Source: Lepidurus packardi | Taxonomy: Eukaryota > Arthropoda > Branchiopoda > Notostraca > Triopsidae | NCBI GenBank assembly: GCA_023053545.1 | Contig: JAKZAN010000001.1 | Coordinates: 4,236,565 to 4,300,564 of the forward strand | Direction of reading: 5' to 3' | DNA length: 64,000 nucleotides | Shown: positions 10,319 to 21,350 of the stretch, one piece after another | Numbering within the stretch: position 1 is the first letter of the stretch | Layout: each line of letters starts with the position of its first letter | Made by a program: the position numbers and the translations under genes | Notes under the pieces: generated by a model | Database searches by the model: none | The model's input: only the letters and a program-made list of their open reading frames with translations | What the model was told of the DNA's origin: nothing

Positions 10319-12058
10319 GGGTCATTTAAAAAGTCTACCCGACTCGAAACCTGTGCATTGAACTGACGCCGTTTAGAGCTGGCTTCCCCTTCCCCCACCC
10401 CACAACTACGGTCAGCTCGTGCAGAATAGCTGACGAGTTCTGTTAATGAAGCGAACATAGAAAGTTTCCTACCTGTAAAAAACCCGGCGTGGAAGTTTAC
10501 ACAATCCAATGACGAGAAAACACGGAGAAAATAAAAAAGGAAAGTGAAAGGAAAGGAGAAGCTACCGTTCAAAGCTCCCAATCAACTGCAAGAGAACCAA
10601 AAATATTGCGACTCTTAAAAAATATCCAATACTATAGTCAAGGTCCCGTAGTAGATGCCACTTATTGCGATCCCTGGTTCTTGGAATCAGCGGGTTTATG
10701 GAATTAAGTTTTAAAGGACTGATTCAAACCGTGTTGAGAACCCTCCCTATAGGCTTCAGCAGTGTTGATTGTGTTTTAGACGTGTGGTTCTATATAAATG
10801 GCGGAAATAACAGGAAAAGAACAAGAAAATAAGCGTTGATTGAAATGTAACAGAGCAGGTATGGCTCGCATTGAAACGACAGGTTGAATTTAAAAGATTT
10901 GCAACAAAGGAAAGCGGCTGTTAATTTAAGAATTCCTCAATCATCTCTATCAACATTGTTGAAAAATCGTTGCAAAATAAAGAATATGGTCATTTGGTAT
11001 AGACAAGAAAATGTAATTTCGTTCTTAATATCATTATTTTTATTTTTCTTATTTACATCATAAAACAACCTACGCACATGTACTGTACACATGTACACAT
11101 TTCCGATTTTCGGTTATTAGAATCTCCGCTTAATCGAAGTAATATTCGCTTGACAAATGTGATCACAATAAGCAACATCTACTCTGATGAAAATGGTATC
11201 AAAAACACCTGCACTAAAATGGATAAACTATATTTTACTCTTATTTTTAAGCTTACGAATGTTGTTAACAAAGGAGACTTGGCTTCATTTAAACCATGCA
11301 GGAAACAAATCAAACGTCCAGAAAAATGGCACCCTATTTAGACAAATTATGAGTTGTGCTCTTACCATTAAAAAATAGAAATGAAAAAATTCACATTGAT
11401 GAAATCAAATTCTTGATCACTTGATCAATCGGTACAAGCATCCAGAATTCCGAACTGGGAAGGAGACTAGTATTGCATTTCCTGAATTTAAAATTAGTAT
11501 TTTTTTTTTCACTCGACATTGAGCTTATTTTTAACTGACGTGTGTCGTTTAATGAAGCCGGCCGCCTTGATCAATAATCCATAATCAATTAGTGTCCGGG
11601 GATACAAATAATAATAAAACGGGAGGAAGATAGTACCAGCATCCCTGTGCTTAAATGAAATTATGAAATTGCTTTATTATGAGCAATCTCTAACTTATAG
11701 CGTTGACTGGATAAATGAACCCCTCAACATGGAATTCTTTTTATTTAATTTGGCTTTCGTTAACTTACGCGTGTTCTTTGGTAAAGCAGGATTGGTATAC
11801 CACAGTATGCGAAAACCAAAATAGAGATGCAAAGGATCGACCAGAATTATTCTTAAAAAATAAAGGAAAGAAAAGGGAGTTAGTCTATCGAGCTAATAAA
11901 TAAACGGGCAAGTGCGTAGGAAGCCTGCATGGGAGCGCCAGCTCGGCAAGGTCGGTTGAGCGGGTTGAAGGCGTCCGGAGTCGAGGAGAGGGGAGAGGCA
12001 CCAATGTTAAATGACGACGCGGTTCAGTCAACTGCCGCTAGATGGCGAGAGGTACGAA

Positions 12059-12106
12059 TGTTCCAAATGGTGTTCCAAATGGTTCCAAATGGTGTTCCAA
12101 ATGGTG
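12059..12106. repeat. Minisatellite of TGTTCCAAATGG units
   Basis: About four copies of a 10-12 base unit lie in tandem, alternating between the full unit and a shorter TTCCAAATGG form. Confidence 0.85.
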
Positions 12107-12150
12107 TAAGCTGGTAAAACTAAAACCAGTGGTATAATGGGTAAGGGACG

Positions 12151-12214
12151 AACGGGCCCAGTCCCAAACAGGCCCAGTACCAAAAGGGCCCATCCATTGG
12201 CCAAACGGGCCTAC
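12151..12214. repeat. Degenerate minisatellite rich in GGGCCC
   Basis: About four units of 15-17 bases with the core AACGGGCCCAGTCCC or variants. It starts 45 bases after the preceding minisatellite, so the two form one small repeat cluster. Confidence 0.75.
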
Positions 12215-13050
12215 ATAATTCGATAGCGGCATACATTACACACATTCGTCACTAACCGGAAAGCGTATTGTGTGTTATTGTTTGTATGTTTTGTGGAAGC
12301 CTTGCATAAGAAAGTTGAAAAAGAAATAGATAGCTAATTGCTGTCAAATTTACTACGCTTGTTGTGTTTCTCAAAAGTGTAGTTTGTCACCACGTTCGTT
12401 GGAGCAGCAGAATTTCCGGCATCAAGTCATCGAATGCTCTGAACAACAACAAGATTGCCGAAAACCCGTTATCACGTTGAAAACAATGTACGCCATAGAG
12501 TTTATTTTTTGTACCAAGAAGTGGAAATGCACAACCAATGGATTTTTTTTCGTCCCACGTCTTTCAAGTACCTCAAACTTTAAATTTGCTTACCGCTAAT
12601 TTATTATGAATGGAAAAAGTATGCGTTATGCACTACAGCGACTTCGTGCGCTAACTTTACTGTTATGGTATTTTTGTATGAAATAAACTGATTTTTGCAA
12701 GAACATCCGAAAATCCGCATAGTAATAACCGACTATACAGAACCTTAAACTGCTGAATTTCCCCCGTAGTTCCAGGTTTAAAAAGTTATTTACAAAAAAA
12801 AAATGTTGATACTACCTGTGGCGTTTTGGGTTTTGTCCCTTTATTGATAGAAAAAACGGATGCAAAGACCAAGACAATAAGACTAGTGCTTTATTGCGAA
12901 TATTCACCTGGATTTTTCCACATGTTAGAGATAGTGACAGCATTTAAAGATACATAAAACCGAGCAAATGCATGTAGAATGGGTTTTAAAATTACAGCGG
13001 GACGAACACAAGAAATGTTTAAGATATATAACCCTAATTGAATTCCGCCT

Positions 13051-14394
13051 CTACTTCATGTTGGCAAATCTGGGCCTGAGTGGCGTGGAAGCAGCTAAAG
13101 CAGCATTAGTAGTACCGATCTTTCTAGCCGGAGGAGCTTCTACTGAAGAAATGTGAGACACATCCATAAACACATTCTCTTGATCTGACCGAGTGTCAAT
13201 GACAACATTCTCAGCATCCTGTTCCTCTGTTACAACGTACGTGGATCGTCTTCTCAGAACCACTGTCTCCCTCTTATTGGCTACTGGGTTAGGCAGTTCC
13301 AAAAACTCGTGCGAAGTTGGTTTCTTAGCCATAGCAGCAGGTACTTGAGGTACTAGAAAAGTATCGCGGTTGGGTTTCTCCTTGTGATCAGTTTCAAAAC
13401 CATCGAAAGCCATCGACGCAGCCGCTCGAGATTGCCTGGTCTGCTTCTTCTCCTCTTCCTGCGCCTTGGCTAGTTCGTCAATTTCATCCATCGAAACGAA
13501 GAAACCCCCCGCGCCTTCACGAGTGGTCACATTCTGGCCAATAATGGGCAACCTCCGGACGGGTGGACCGACTTTGGCAGGAGCTTTGGATGTTACAGTA
13601 GACGTTGCATTGGAAGCAGCAGTAGCATGGTCGGTTTCCGCCATAGCTTTGGTTTCTTGCAACAGACTATCAAAGTTGGACTGCAATCCCGTCTTTTCTT
13701 GAGTTAACTGATCCCGCAACGCTTGAATTTGGTCGTTAAATTCAATAGTTTTGGCTTTCAGTATTTGGTTTCGTTCTTGGATGAGGTTCTCAACGACTTC
13801 ACGATGATTCTCGGTTAGCGTTAGTTCATAGGAGTCGAATTGGCGATGGAGATTCTCCCGTTCTTGCTGGAAATCACTGTCAGCTTTCAGCTTTTCCTCT
13901 CGAAATTGCAGTTCAATCGCTTGTAGCTTTGACTGCCAAGCTTGGTCGATGAAAATCTTCTCTTCTTCGAATTTGCTAATTAATGCGGTCTTTTCGTTTT
14001 GGAAATCCATGTTGAGCGTATTGATGCGCCACTCGTGCTTCTCCGACAATCCTCTCTTGAACGCTAACGCATGTTCCGCAGCCGCACTGATCCTAATAGA
14101 CAAATATTGTTAGATTTGCGTTGTACTGGAATGAAAAAACGCTACTTCTCCTTAAGTTCCTGGGACTCGCGCTTTAACTGTTCATCTTCTTCACGGTGCA
14201 AGTCCAAGTGTATTTGTAGGTCGTTCTTTTCACAAAGAACGGCTGCTCGCTCATTTTCTAGTTCTTGAAGTTTAACCATGGCATCACCTAACTCCTTGTT
14301 CAGAGCAGACACTTGCTGTTTGGGTTCTAATTCACGGGAAACCTTCACTTGCTGCTTGGTTTGGGACGCTTCATAAGAGCTTAACTAAGAAACA
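13051..14394 (-). CDS. Coiled-coil protein gene, 5' end missing
   Basis: I do not recognise this gene. Two exons are clear on the minus strand: 14146-14394 and 13051-14092, separated by a 53 base GT-AG intron that keeps the frame (KEK to ISAAAEHA). The upper exon opens at a good splice acceptor, so at least one upstream exon is expected, but a zinc-finger gene on the other strand begins about 50 bases away; the gene looks cut by a rearrangement. The predicted part is about 430 residues. The first two thirds are charged heptad-like coiled coil (for example NEKTALISKFEEEKIF). The last 170 residues are low-complexity, with Ala/Pro/Thr stretches, VVLRRRSTYVV and a C-terminus TPLRPRFANMK. A cytoskeletal or mitotic scaffold role is possible but not shown. 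The short gap to the neighbour makes a pseudogene possible even though the frame is open. Confidence 0.6.
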
Positions 14395-14440
14395 ATAATT
14401 ATTATAAAAAAATAACAAAAAGCTGAAAGTGCTATAAGTC

Positions 14441-14985
14441 TTGGTGTGTTTAAAGGACTTTAGGAACATCCTATCATTAAAGCAGCACATGATTACCCAT
14501 ACGGATGAGAAACCCTTCATTTGTGAAATCTGTGGCGCGGGATTCCGGAAGAATAATAATTTGTTGCGTCACCATTTGGTCCATACAGGAGAAAAACCCT
14601 TTTCTTGCGATATTTGTCAAAAGAAATTTGCTTCCGTGGGCAACTTGAAGAAGCATAAAGTGATCCATACCGGCGAAAGAATTATTGCTGTAAATTGTGT
14701 GGCAAAGCGTTTTCCCAGAGTTCCAACTTGAAGAAACATTACGTAACCCATGACAGTGAGAAGAAGGCTAGGAAAGGCGAGAGAAATTATTCGGCCGAAG
14801 AAGAAGGGGAGGAATAGAGCAGTGAACGCGGAACGCTGACCATAATTGGACACGAAATTATTTTAACTGAACCGGATGATAATCCGGAGCAGGAATTGGA
14901 AGAAACTGAAGACGTCATTGGGAAATTGAACCCGCTTGGATGTGTTTTAACTATTGAAGGCACGGATATGGTAGTTGAAATTTGA
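14441..14985 (+). pseudogene. C2H2 zinc-finger protein fragment
   Basis: Classical Kruppel-type fingers are readable: LKQHMITH (end of a finger), then FICEICGAGFRKNNNLLRHH, HTGEKPFSCDICQKKF and LKKHKVIHTGE. These would bind DNA in the nucleus. After the third linker (about 14685) the frame shifts by one base; in the new frame a fourth finger continues (CKLCGKAFSQSSNLKKH) to a stop near 14817. An acidic open stretch (EPDDNPEQELEETED) runs from about 14832 to 14985. The upstream finger is also interrupted and no start codon is present. It is a decayed or partial gene whose 5' part is missing at the same breakpoint that truncates the coiled-coil gene on the other strand. Confidence 0.65.
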
Positions 14986-15128
14986 TGGCGTTAAAATAAG
15001 TGGTCCTTCCTTTGCTGTCTTGTTGAGAAAAGCTAACGTTGGAGGAAATAATGCGGGGGAAAGAATTTCATGTATTTCATGACTGTATTTGCCGCGTGTC
15101 CTAAATATTGACATCGGAGTATTGATGT

Positions 15129-15136
15129 TATCGATA
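15129..15136. promoter_or_regulatory. DRE-like TATCGATA box
   Basis: The palindrome TATCGATA, the binding site of the insect factor DREF known to drive proliferation and mitochondrial genes, sits about 77 bases upstream of the NDUFB8 start codon. Its position fits a promoter element; factor use is inferred. Confidence 0.4.
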
Positions 15137-15212
15137 TATGGCGTACATGCATGGTATCAGTGATCTCACTTTTCGATACGATATACGGGTAGGTTCGATT
15201 AAATCAACAAAT

Positions 15213-15725
15213 ATGGCTTCCTTAGCGAAGGTTTTTCAGCCAGCTTTGTGCAGAAAATGGCTCGTTTTGCAAAATAAGCCAATCGTGCGTTCGGTCGGAC
15301 GTAAGTAGCTTGACCTACTTGGGAAACTGAAAACTAACGGAGCTTGTATTTCAGATTGGAATAAGGATTCCAAGCCTAGCCCAGACGGAAGCGGAAAAGG
15401 CTGCCGCTGCGCGAAAGTATGGACTTATTCCTACTGATTATCAAACATACCCAGACGATGGAACAGGTCTTGGAGACTATCCCAAGCTGCCTGTCATTAG
15501 TCCAGATATGAGAGATCCTCACTATAATTACGATTACCCAGAATTGAAGAGGGACTTTGGTGAACCTGTACGTTGGGTTGTTTTAGTCTTTGAAAACGGC
15601 TATCAGCGCACAATCTTTTTATAAAAGAGACTTAGCGTAATTTTTCTAATTTAAGGTACATGCGGAATATGTGAAGTACACCGAAGAACGACTTAGCGCG
15701 GCAAGAACCCGATATACGTACCCGC
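15213..15725 (+). pseudogene. NDUFB8: NDUFB8 (complex I subunit B8/ASHI), truncated and frameshifted
   Basis: NDUFB8 is an accessory inner-membrane subunit of mitochondrial complex I. Exon 1 (15213-15300) encodes a mitochondrial presequence, MASLAKVFQPALCRKW. Exon 2 (15355-15567) encodes the family core: WNKD, EKAAAARKYGLIPTDYQ, YPDDGTGLGDYPKLP and DPHYNYDYPELKRDFGEP. Exon 3 starts at 15656 with VHAEYVKYTEERL. Between WNKD and the EKAAAA stretch (about 15375-15385) the frame changes by one, as if a few bases were lost. The usual C-terminal half with the transmembrane helix is absent: at about 15725 the sequence joins the NOG1 remnant of the repeated block. It is a broken copy placed at the edge of the tandem array. 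Sequencing error could explain the frameshift but not the truncation. Confidence 0.75.
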
Positions 15726-15734
15726 AGATAAAAC

Positions 15735-16402
15735 GGTAAACTAACTAACCACCATTAGATCCGGATCAATGTAGTCGGCAATGTTTTTGTTTTATCAGAA
15801 TTCTGGAATTTTGTCGTATTTGAAGTCGTGTGGCAGGTCATAATTCTTTCTGTAATCCACAATGTGGTCGTCCCCTTGTTCCAATTCGATAGCTCGTCCC
15901 GTCCTTTTTGTTTTCTCCTTCTCAGCTTGAGCTGCTTTCTTCTGCGAAACAGAGTCCGGAATGCAAACTGGACGAACAACGTTATCTTTTCGCCTGGGTT
16001 CGCCTACGTTTAGACGGTTCAAGACGCCTTCTACCTTCTAGCTACGCATCTTGCCTTCCACACGATGCGCTAGCAATCAACGCTCACAAGCCTAGACAAT
16101 CCAAATTGAACACCAGAAAACCAATAAATAATCCGCCCTTACGTCTGTCTTTACTTCCACTACTCCTTCTTCGGTGACGGTAGACATTTGCACAATTGGG
16201 ACATGATCATTCTCGAACGCTTTTTGAAAGTAACAAGCATGGGCTAATAAAGCAAATATTAGTAAAAATATCACACTGGATAATGAAGCATATACCTTTA
16301 GTAAATAGTGGCTTGATGCTCTCAAAGAGATGAATCTGTTCTTCAAGGCTGTGTCCGCATTGCTCAGAAATAAGGGCAATAGTAGGCCAGGTCTTCTGGT
16401 CC
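15735..16402 (-). pseudogene. NOG1/GTPBP4 remnant, block unit 1
   Basis: NOG1 is a nucleolar GTPase needed for 60S ribosome assembly. Three exon-like pieces are readable on the minus strand: KTWPTIALISEQCGHSLEEQ (about 16300-16402, the stretch after the G domain DxSEQCG motif), DHVPIVQMSTVTEEGVVEVK (about 16145-16230), and NRLNVGEPRRKDNVVRPV followed by LELEQGDDHIVDYRKNYDL and NIADYIDPDLM (about 15760-16022). Two in-frame stops separate DKIPEF from NIADYIDP, so it is dead. The GTP-binding P-loop exons and the C-terminus are absent. The piece is fused head to tail with a PLGRKT remnant and recurs at 31340 and 57545 with the same stops. Confidence 0.72.
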
Positions 16403-16799
16403 TTTTATAACTTGAAGGTGAGAAACATGAAAGGTACAAGCACTGTAAGTATGTTAGTATAGAGAGTTTGAAGTTTGTTACCCATCAATCCTTCCTAATG
16501 CACTCACAATAGAAAAAACTCCAATCCAATATAGCTATTCTCATGCTCGAGCTATCTGTGTGGCTACCACGCGTTCTCTCATCAGGTTTTGCATCTGAAT
16601 TTGTCTTTCCAGCTGTTATTAGTATACATAAAAATATGAATACTTAACTAGAAATTAACCAAGCTTACGTTCACCCGACCCATTTCTATCATGAACTCCT
16701 GGTTCTACCCCGTATTCTTTTCCACAGTCGGTGAAACCAGGGAACTCATATTTTTGGACTAGTTATAGGTGTCATACAGGAGTTGTTTTGCCGCCATAT
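16403..16799 (-). pseudogene. PLGRKT (plasminogen receptor, KT) remnant, block unit 1
   Basis: PLGRKT is a small two-helix membrane protein. The minus strand reads SKNMSSLVSPTVEKNTG, a TAG, NQEFMIEMG, an intron, then LERQIQMQNLMRERVVATQIARA (16512-16612), closely matching the family's NQEFM..RLQLERQ..QMRERQMAMQIAW region. In-frame stops (TGA and TAG) follow before YWIGVFSIVSALG, the start of a membrane helix, and a further piece VLVPFMFLTFKL (about 16405-16440) resembles the second helix. The rest is missing and the sequence passes directly into a NOG1 exon. It faces PISD head to head, so the original genes may have shared a promoter region. The call rests on one 30-residue stretch. Confidence 0.55.
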
Positions 16800-17113
16800 T
16801 AATCAAGTGTCGCCCAGACACCGGTAAAGAGGGCGTCAACATATCGCCTATTCGTCCAACCCTCTACCGTTGATGCTGGGGATAGCAACCCGAAGGAAGC
16901 GGGTTCGGGAACCAATGACGCAATGAACTGGCCACCCCGGAAGTGACGCCAAGTGACGCTATAACTTTCATTGTTGTCACTTGTTTTGGTAAGTCTTCTT
17001 GCTATCGTTAACCAGGAAGGAGCCTTTAGCATTTTCTCCCAAAGTTTTCGTGTATTGTGCCCTCAGTTTTTCAACCTTAGAAGGTTCCTCATTTCGTACG
17101 GGTTGCCTGGACC

Positions 17114-18726
17114 ATGGGTAAGCGTTTTTTGCCTTTTTGTTTACCATTCAAGTACATCTAGTCTCAGAAGAAGCTTAGCCAAATAGTTTCAACCGCGAGT
17201 GCTATGGTTTTTCCCTTTCGATAAGAAAGCAACAGAGTTGTAACACGAGTCCTAATCGGTTTTTATTTTCCAGAAATACCCATAAAAAATTGTGAACGAA
17301 GTCCTGATCGTCTTGTTGTAATTTGGAGGTCATGGATGGCCCAATTCTCCTGAAATCCTAAGCAGCTTTTTTCTGTTGTTGTTTCCTATGTACGTTTGTT
17401 GTACGTACGTATTTTTCTGTGATATATATTATGGGACCTTTTGTTCAGTCTCCCTAACACTTGACTTGTGTTTTCTTTAACAGATGACGCTGCTCCACGG
17501 ATCGCTTTGCCTCGTTCGTGGCATGCCTGTGCGCGAGACTTTAAGGTAAGATCAATACAATCCCCTAAGGGAATTTCTTTTGACTAATACGATCTTCTGT
17601 ATCTATCTGGCGTAGCAATTGCTATGTGAGTCAAGTACCTAATATGCTTTTATCTTGGTTAACAGGTACGTGCTTATCGCAGCTTGCCCTGGGCGACCCT
17701 GTCGCGCACCTGGGGACGACTGGCCAACACCCGTTTGCCTCGGTGGATGAGGAAGCCGGTCCTTGGGTTCTACGCACGGACGTTTGGCGTAAACGTCGAA
17801 GAAGCCGCATCGGACAACCTGTCCGACTACTCCAGCATCGGCGAATTTTTTCGACGGCCGCTTAAACACAGGCGCACGCCCTATCAACACTACGGACTGC
17901 ATTGTAAGTTGATGGGGTTTGTTATGCACTCGTTTCTCGTACTAAATATTGTTTGTTTTCTACAACAGGTGTCACCAGCCGATGGGAAAGTCCTCCATTT
18001 GGGCGCAGTGGACCGGAATGGACTGTTGGGACAGGTGAAGGGGGTGTATTACTCCCTGAGCCAGTTTTTGGGACCCTCTGAACTGGTGCAACTCTCAACA
18101 GGGTCCACAACCTCCGGCCTCCACTACTGTGTCATCTATCTGGCGCCCGGGGACTACCATCGGTTTCATTCCCCCGTTGAATGGGATATTTCATTGCGGC
18201 GACACTTTCCAGGTAATTCGCCATGAGAACAACAAAGGGTGTTACTAACCGGAATATTATCTTAGGGGAACTCCTTAGTGTGAACCCAAGCGTTTCCAAA
18301 TGGGTCCCCGGCTTACTTGCCCTCAACGAGCGAGCCGTTTACTTTGGCCAGTGGCAGTACGGCTTGTTCAGCATGACAGCGGTCGGAGCTACCAATGTCG
18401 GCTCCATACGAGTCTATAAAGATCCAGTAAGTTAGTCGACGAGTTTGCGTTTTTGAAAGTGACTTAACAGTTTTCTTTTCTTTGTATTGTAGGAATTGGA
18501 AACAAACTGTCGTGCCGGACGTCGCAGGACGACGGACTACAACTTCCACAAGGAACGTGCAGGCGGGGAGGGTCTCCATCAGGAGAAAGGTGAAGTATTC
18601 GGTGAGTTTAACTTTGGCTCTACAATGGTCCTTATTTTTCAGCCCCCCAAGGACTTTAAATTTACCGTCCAGCTTGGGCAAATCGTTCGAGTCGGTCAAG
18701 CTATCGCTCAAAATTCTAAACCGTAG
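17114..18726 (+). pseudogene. PISD: PISD (phosphatidylserine decarboxylase), copy in unit 1, frameshifted
   Basis: PISD converts phosphatidylserine to phosphatidylethanolamine in the mitochondrial inner membrane. Six exons are clear: 17114-17117, 17484-17545, 17666-17903, 17969-18212, 18266-18426 and 18493-18726. The start is the ATG in ACCATGG, split from its next codon by an intron. Motifs include PADGKVLH, the GDYHRFHSP box and FGST near the C-terminus, where the enzyme cuts itself and forms the pyruvoyl group. Exon 3 has one base more than in the other two copies (AAACACAGG against AAACCAGG, about 17867), which shifts the frame before the catalytic core. The 5' region from 16801 is shared by all copies. 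A further upstream intron (about 16988 to 17083) is suggested by a GTAAGT and a pyrimidine-rich AG. Confidence 0.85.
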
Positions 18727-18778
18727 CATTAATGTGGGTTCTAAGATGTCTGGCTATTCGTTTCAGTGAAATTTCCGT

Positions 18779-18997
18779 ATTTTGCGTGAAAATTATCGTG
18801 ATTTTTATGTGGTGATTTGTTGTATCCTCCCAGTGAATTTTCTTTAATACAAATTTTATTGTGTAACGTTTGTCTATTTTTTTCCTGTCGGGAATGGTAC
18901 CTTTAATGGTAGCGAAAGTCCGGCTTTGCATAATGGTCACTCGCCTTAATGGTGTCCCTTCTTTAAATTGTTCATATGCACCCGAAATGGTGTTTTT
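18779..18997 (-). mobile_element. Old Gypsy element, 3' coding fragment, unit 1
   Basis: This fragment matches 28439-28665 and 45419-45645, the end of the integrase region of the same old Gypsy element. It follows PISD at the same junction as in the other units and ends where a LINE is inserted. It is a broken fossil. Confidence 0.8.
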
Positions 18998-19261
18998 TTT
19001 ATTTAATGTTATTTTAAGGCATAGGCTTTCGCCTGTTGCCTGTCTCACATTTTTACAAAAAATAAGTTGTCAATCACCTAAAGAACTAAACCCATCGAAC
19101 TAAAGGATTGGTATAATAACCACTCATGGGAGGGGTGAGGGTTTTTTCTATTGAGAGTACTGCCAACTAACAAAATAAGGATTACAATTGGTCAGACTGG
19201 GAAACGAGGGAGGGAGTGAATAAGATGCAAGGAAAGACGGAGACAAGAATATGCAGAAGTT

Positions 19262-20780
19262 TCAAGGATCGTAGATTATAACTGCCTTCAGAATGAAGGA
19301 GACTAGAAAGGGGAACACTTTCGGGTTGGTCATGATTTCTTTCGCATTGAAATACGCTTTCAAAATTCTGAGCTGCCTCAACAGTATTGCCCTTTCTTTA
19401 TTTAGTCTTCGGCAATGGAAGAGAAGATGGGTGAGGTCTTGCTTACTTCTTTCTTGGCAAACACAGGTGTCGAAATCCACTTTCTTAATTCGCTTTAAAT
19501 AGCTTTTTGTAGGGAAGTGCGTGGTCCTCAACTGGACCATTTTAGAGATCAAACGTCTAGGGAAGGAAGAATTTGCGATTCCGCGATAGGAAGGACTAGA
19601 GACTAAATCACGCAGAGGGTTTGTACACGATTGCCAGCGTTTGGTCCATAAGTAAATTATTTCTTCATCGATCCAATTGAGGGCCAACTTCTCGGATTTC
19701 GGCGTTGTTTTCCAGATGTTAGTTAGGAGTAGCCTAGGTCTCTCCAGACATGATGTGTAACGTACGTGTTTGGGGATATCTGGGGGGATGGGCCACTGGC
19801 TCCAGTTCCTGAAGGTAAAATGCCTAAGCATTGACCTCTGGAGGATGAGATCGAGGGGAGGAAGGCCCACTTCTACCTCTAAAGCTGCTGATGGGGTCGT
19901 AGAAAGTGCACCTGTTATGCTTAATAACCCTCTTCTGTACAATTGGTTAAGGGGACGTAGTGCGGACTTGGAGATATTACACCATGCTGGGTAGCCATAT
20001 CTAATTTTGGATAGGATCGTTGCTTGTAGTAGGTCTCGGAATTGTTTACAAGTGACCGCTTTCGAAAATTTGCTCATTATGATCACGCGTTGGAGTATTT
20101 GATTGCCTTGAGCTGCTAAAAGAGTTCCATGGTGATTCCATTCTAGGCGGTTGTCACATTTAAGGAGAAGATATCTCACCGTTTGCTTCCGAATAAAAGT
20201 GCTATCACCCCATGAGAGAGGAGCCTCTTCCACTGAACGTTTTCTGGAGAAATGTATTAACTCCGTTTTTTCTTTTGAGAATTGCATGTGGAATTTCTTG
20301 CCCCATTTCTCTAGGGTTGAAAGATTATTTGAGAGGAGTTTTACGTTAGATTCGCTTGAGGGTCCAGAGACATGCAGGATCAGATCGTCTGCGAAGGCTT
20401 GGTTCTGTATTCGTTTCCTTTTGATGGCGTTCAGCGCTCCATTGATGTAAAAAATGAAAAGCAAAGGCGATAAAGGGGACCGTTGCGGGACGCCTTTAGG
20501 GACAGTGTATAAGCTACTCACGCCTGCTTCACATTCAACGAAAGCCTTACGAGAATGCAGGAAGCTTTCGACCCATTTGGTTAATTGTTGAGGTAGCTTC
20601 TTTTTACGTAGCTCGGTTGTCAGCTTCAAATGGCACACGTTGTCGAAGGCACTTGAAATGTCTAATCGTAGAGCCGAGTGGACTTTGTTTTTGTCAAAGG
20701 AAGTCAACACCGCATTACTTAGTTTAACAAGCGCATCCGTTGTGGATCTTTCTTGACGAAAGCCCCACTGACTATAGGGT
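19262..20780 (-). pseudogene. LINE-B reverse transcriptase, C-terminal two thirds
   Basis: The frame reads QWGFRQERSTTDALVKL, RLDISSAFDNV, a GVPQ motif followed by RSPLSPLLF (most relatives have GS), and the catalytic AFADDLIL box. It continues through the thumb-like region (LEVEVGLPPLDL) to a C-terminal zinc-like motif CVCQERSKQDLTHLLFHC. The upstream fingers region (LPKPGKTDYATLKSFRPISL) lies separately at 21380-21548, cut off by inserted sequence. Reverse transcriptase of this group copies element RNA at a nicked target. With the endonuclease absent, the coding region split and the GVPQG glycine changed to arginine, it is inactive. Confidence 0.75.
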
Positions 20781-20782
20781 TC

Positions 20783-21350
20783 AAAATAACATGGAGATAT
20801 GCGTTTAGGTGACTAGTTGGCAGTGATGAGAAACCACGTATTTTTAGAAGCTCCGTTGAATATCCGTTTTCCGACCCCAAAATAACCTTTAGGAAAAGTA
20901 AGGCATGCGAAATGTGTACATTCCATTTGAGCCAGATTGAGAGCCTCTTTGTTCTTCGTATCGCAATTTTGAGTTTCATTTATTTCCGTCATCGACAAAA
21001 TTTCATAGATTCGTATAGTTTTGATTGAAGTTTACTTGAAGCGTGATAAGGTATAGTGTTAGCCGCAGTTGACTAGAGGTTAATATCGAGTAAATATCGG
21101 GGACTACGAGCTAAAATCGGTCGAAAATAGATCTGAGAAGCTTTTCATGCGGCTTAAAAGCTTACTTGCTTTTAAAAACTAACTGTTTTCATAATGAAGC
21201 ATAACAGTAATAAGGCACACTGGTGAACTTAAACCTTTTCAATCGCCTTTAGACACTCAATCTGGCGGTGCTTCCGACTACAAGAAGAGACAGTTGAAGT
21301 TCGAGACATAGTTACGTGCAAAGCAGGGAGATTCTTTTTTTGTTGTGTAG
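20783..21350. other. Unidentified insertion inside LINE-B
   Basis: In related LINEs the residues NQILT and QWGFR are nearly adjacent, yet here about 560 bases separate them. The intervening sequence has no coding similarity I recognise and no obvious terminal repeats or target duplication, so it may be a small non-autonomous element or a rearranged fragment. Confidence 0.5.

Larger units (their letters stand above)
8901..13050. other. Long region without recognisable genes
   Basis: Open frames here are short and carry no familiar motif on either strand. Base composition varies from AT-rich (11.0-11.9 kb, 12.2-13.0 kb) to mixed. The only structures I can support are a hairpin at 10293-10318 and two minisatellites near 12.1 kb. 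It is probably intergenic or intronic sequence. Confidence 0.5.

Noticed and set aside
16860-16910. Possible tRNA-like GGTTCGGGAACC stretch upstream of PISD
   Set aside because: No cloverleaf with acceptor and anticodon stems can be formed around it.
18313-18729. Long minus-strand frame opposite PISD (also opposite the other two copies)
   Set aside because: It is a shadow of the conserved PISD exons; it has no domain of its own and crosses introns.
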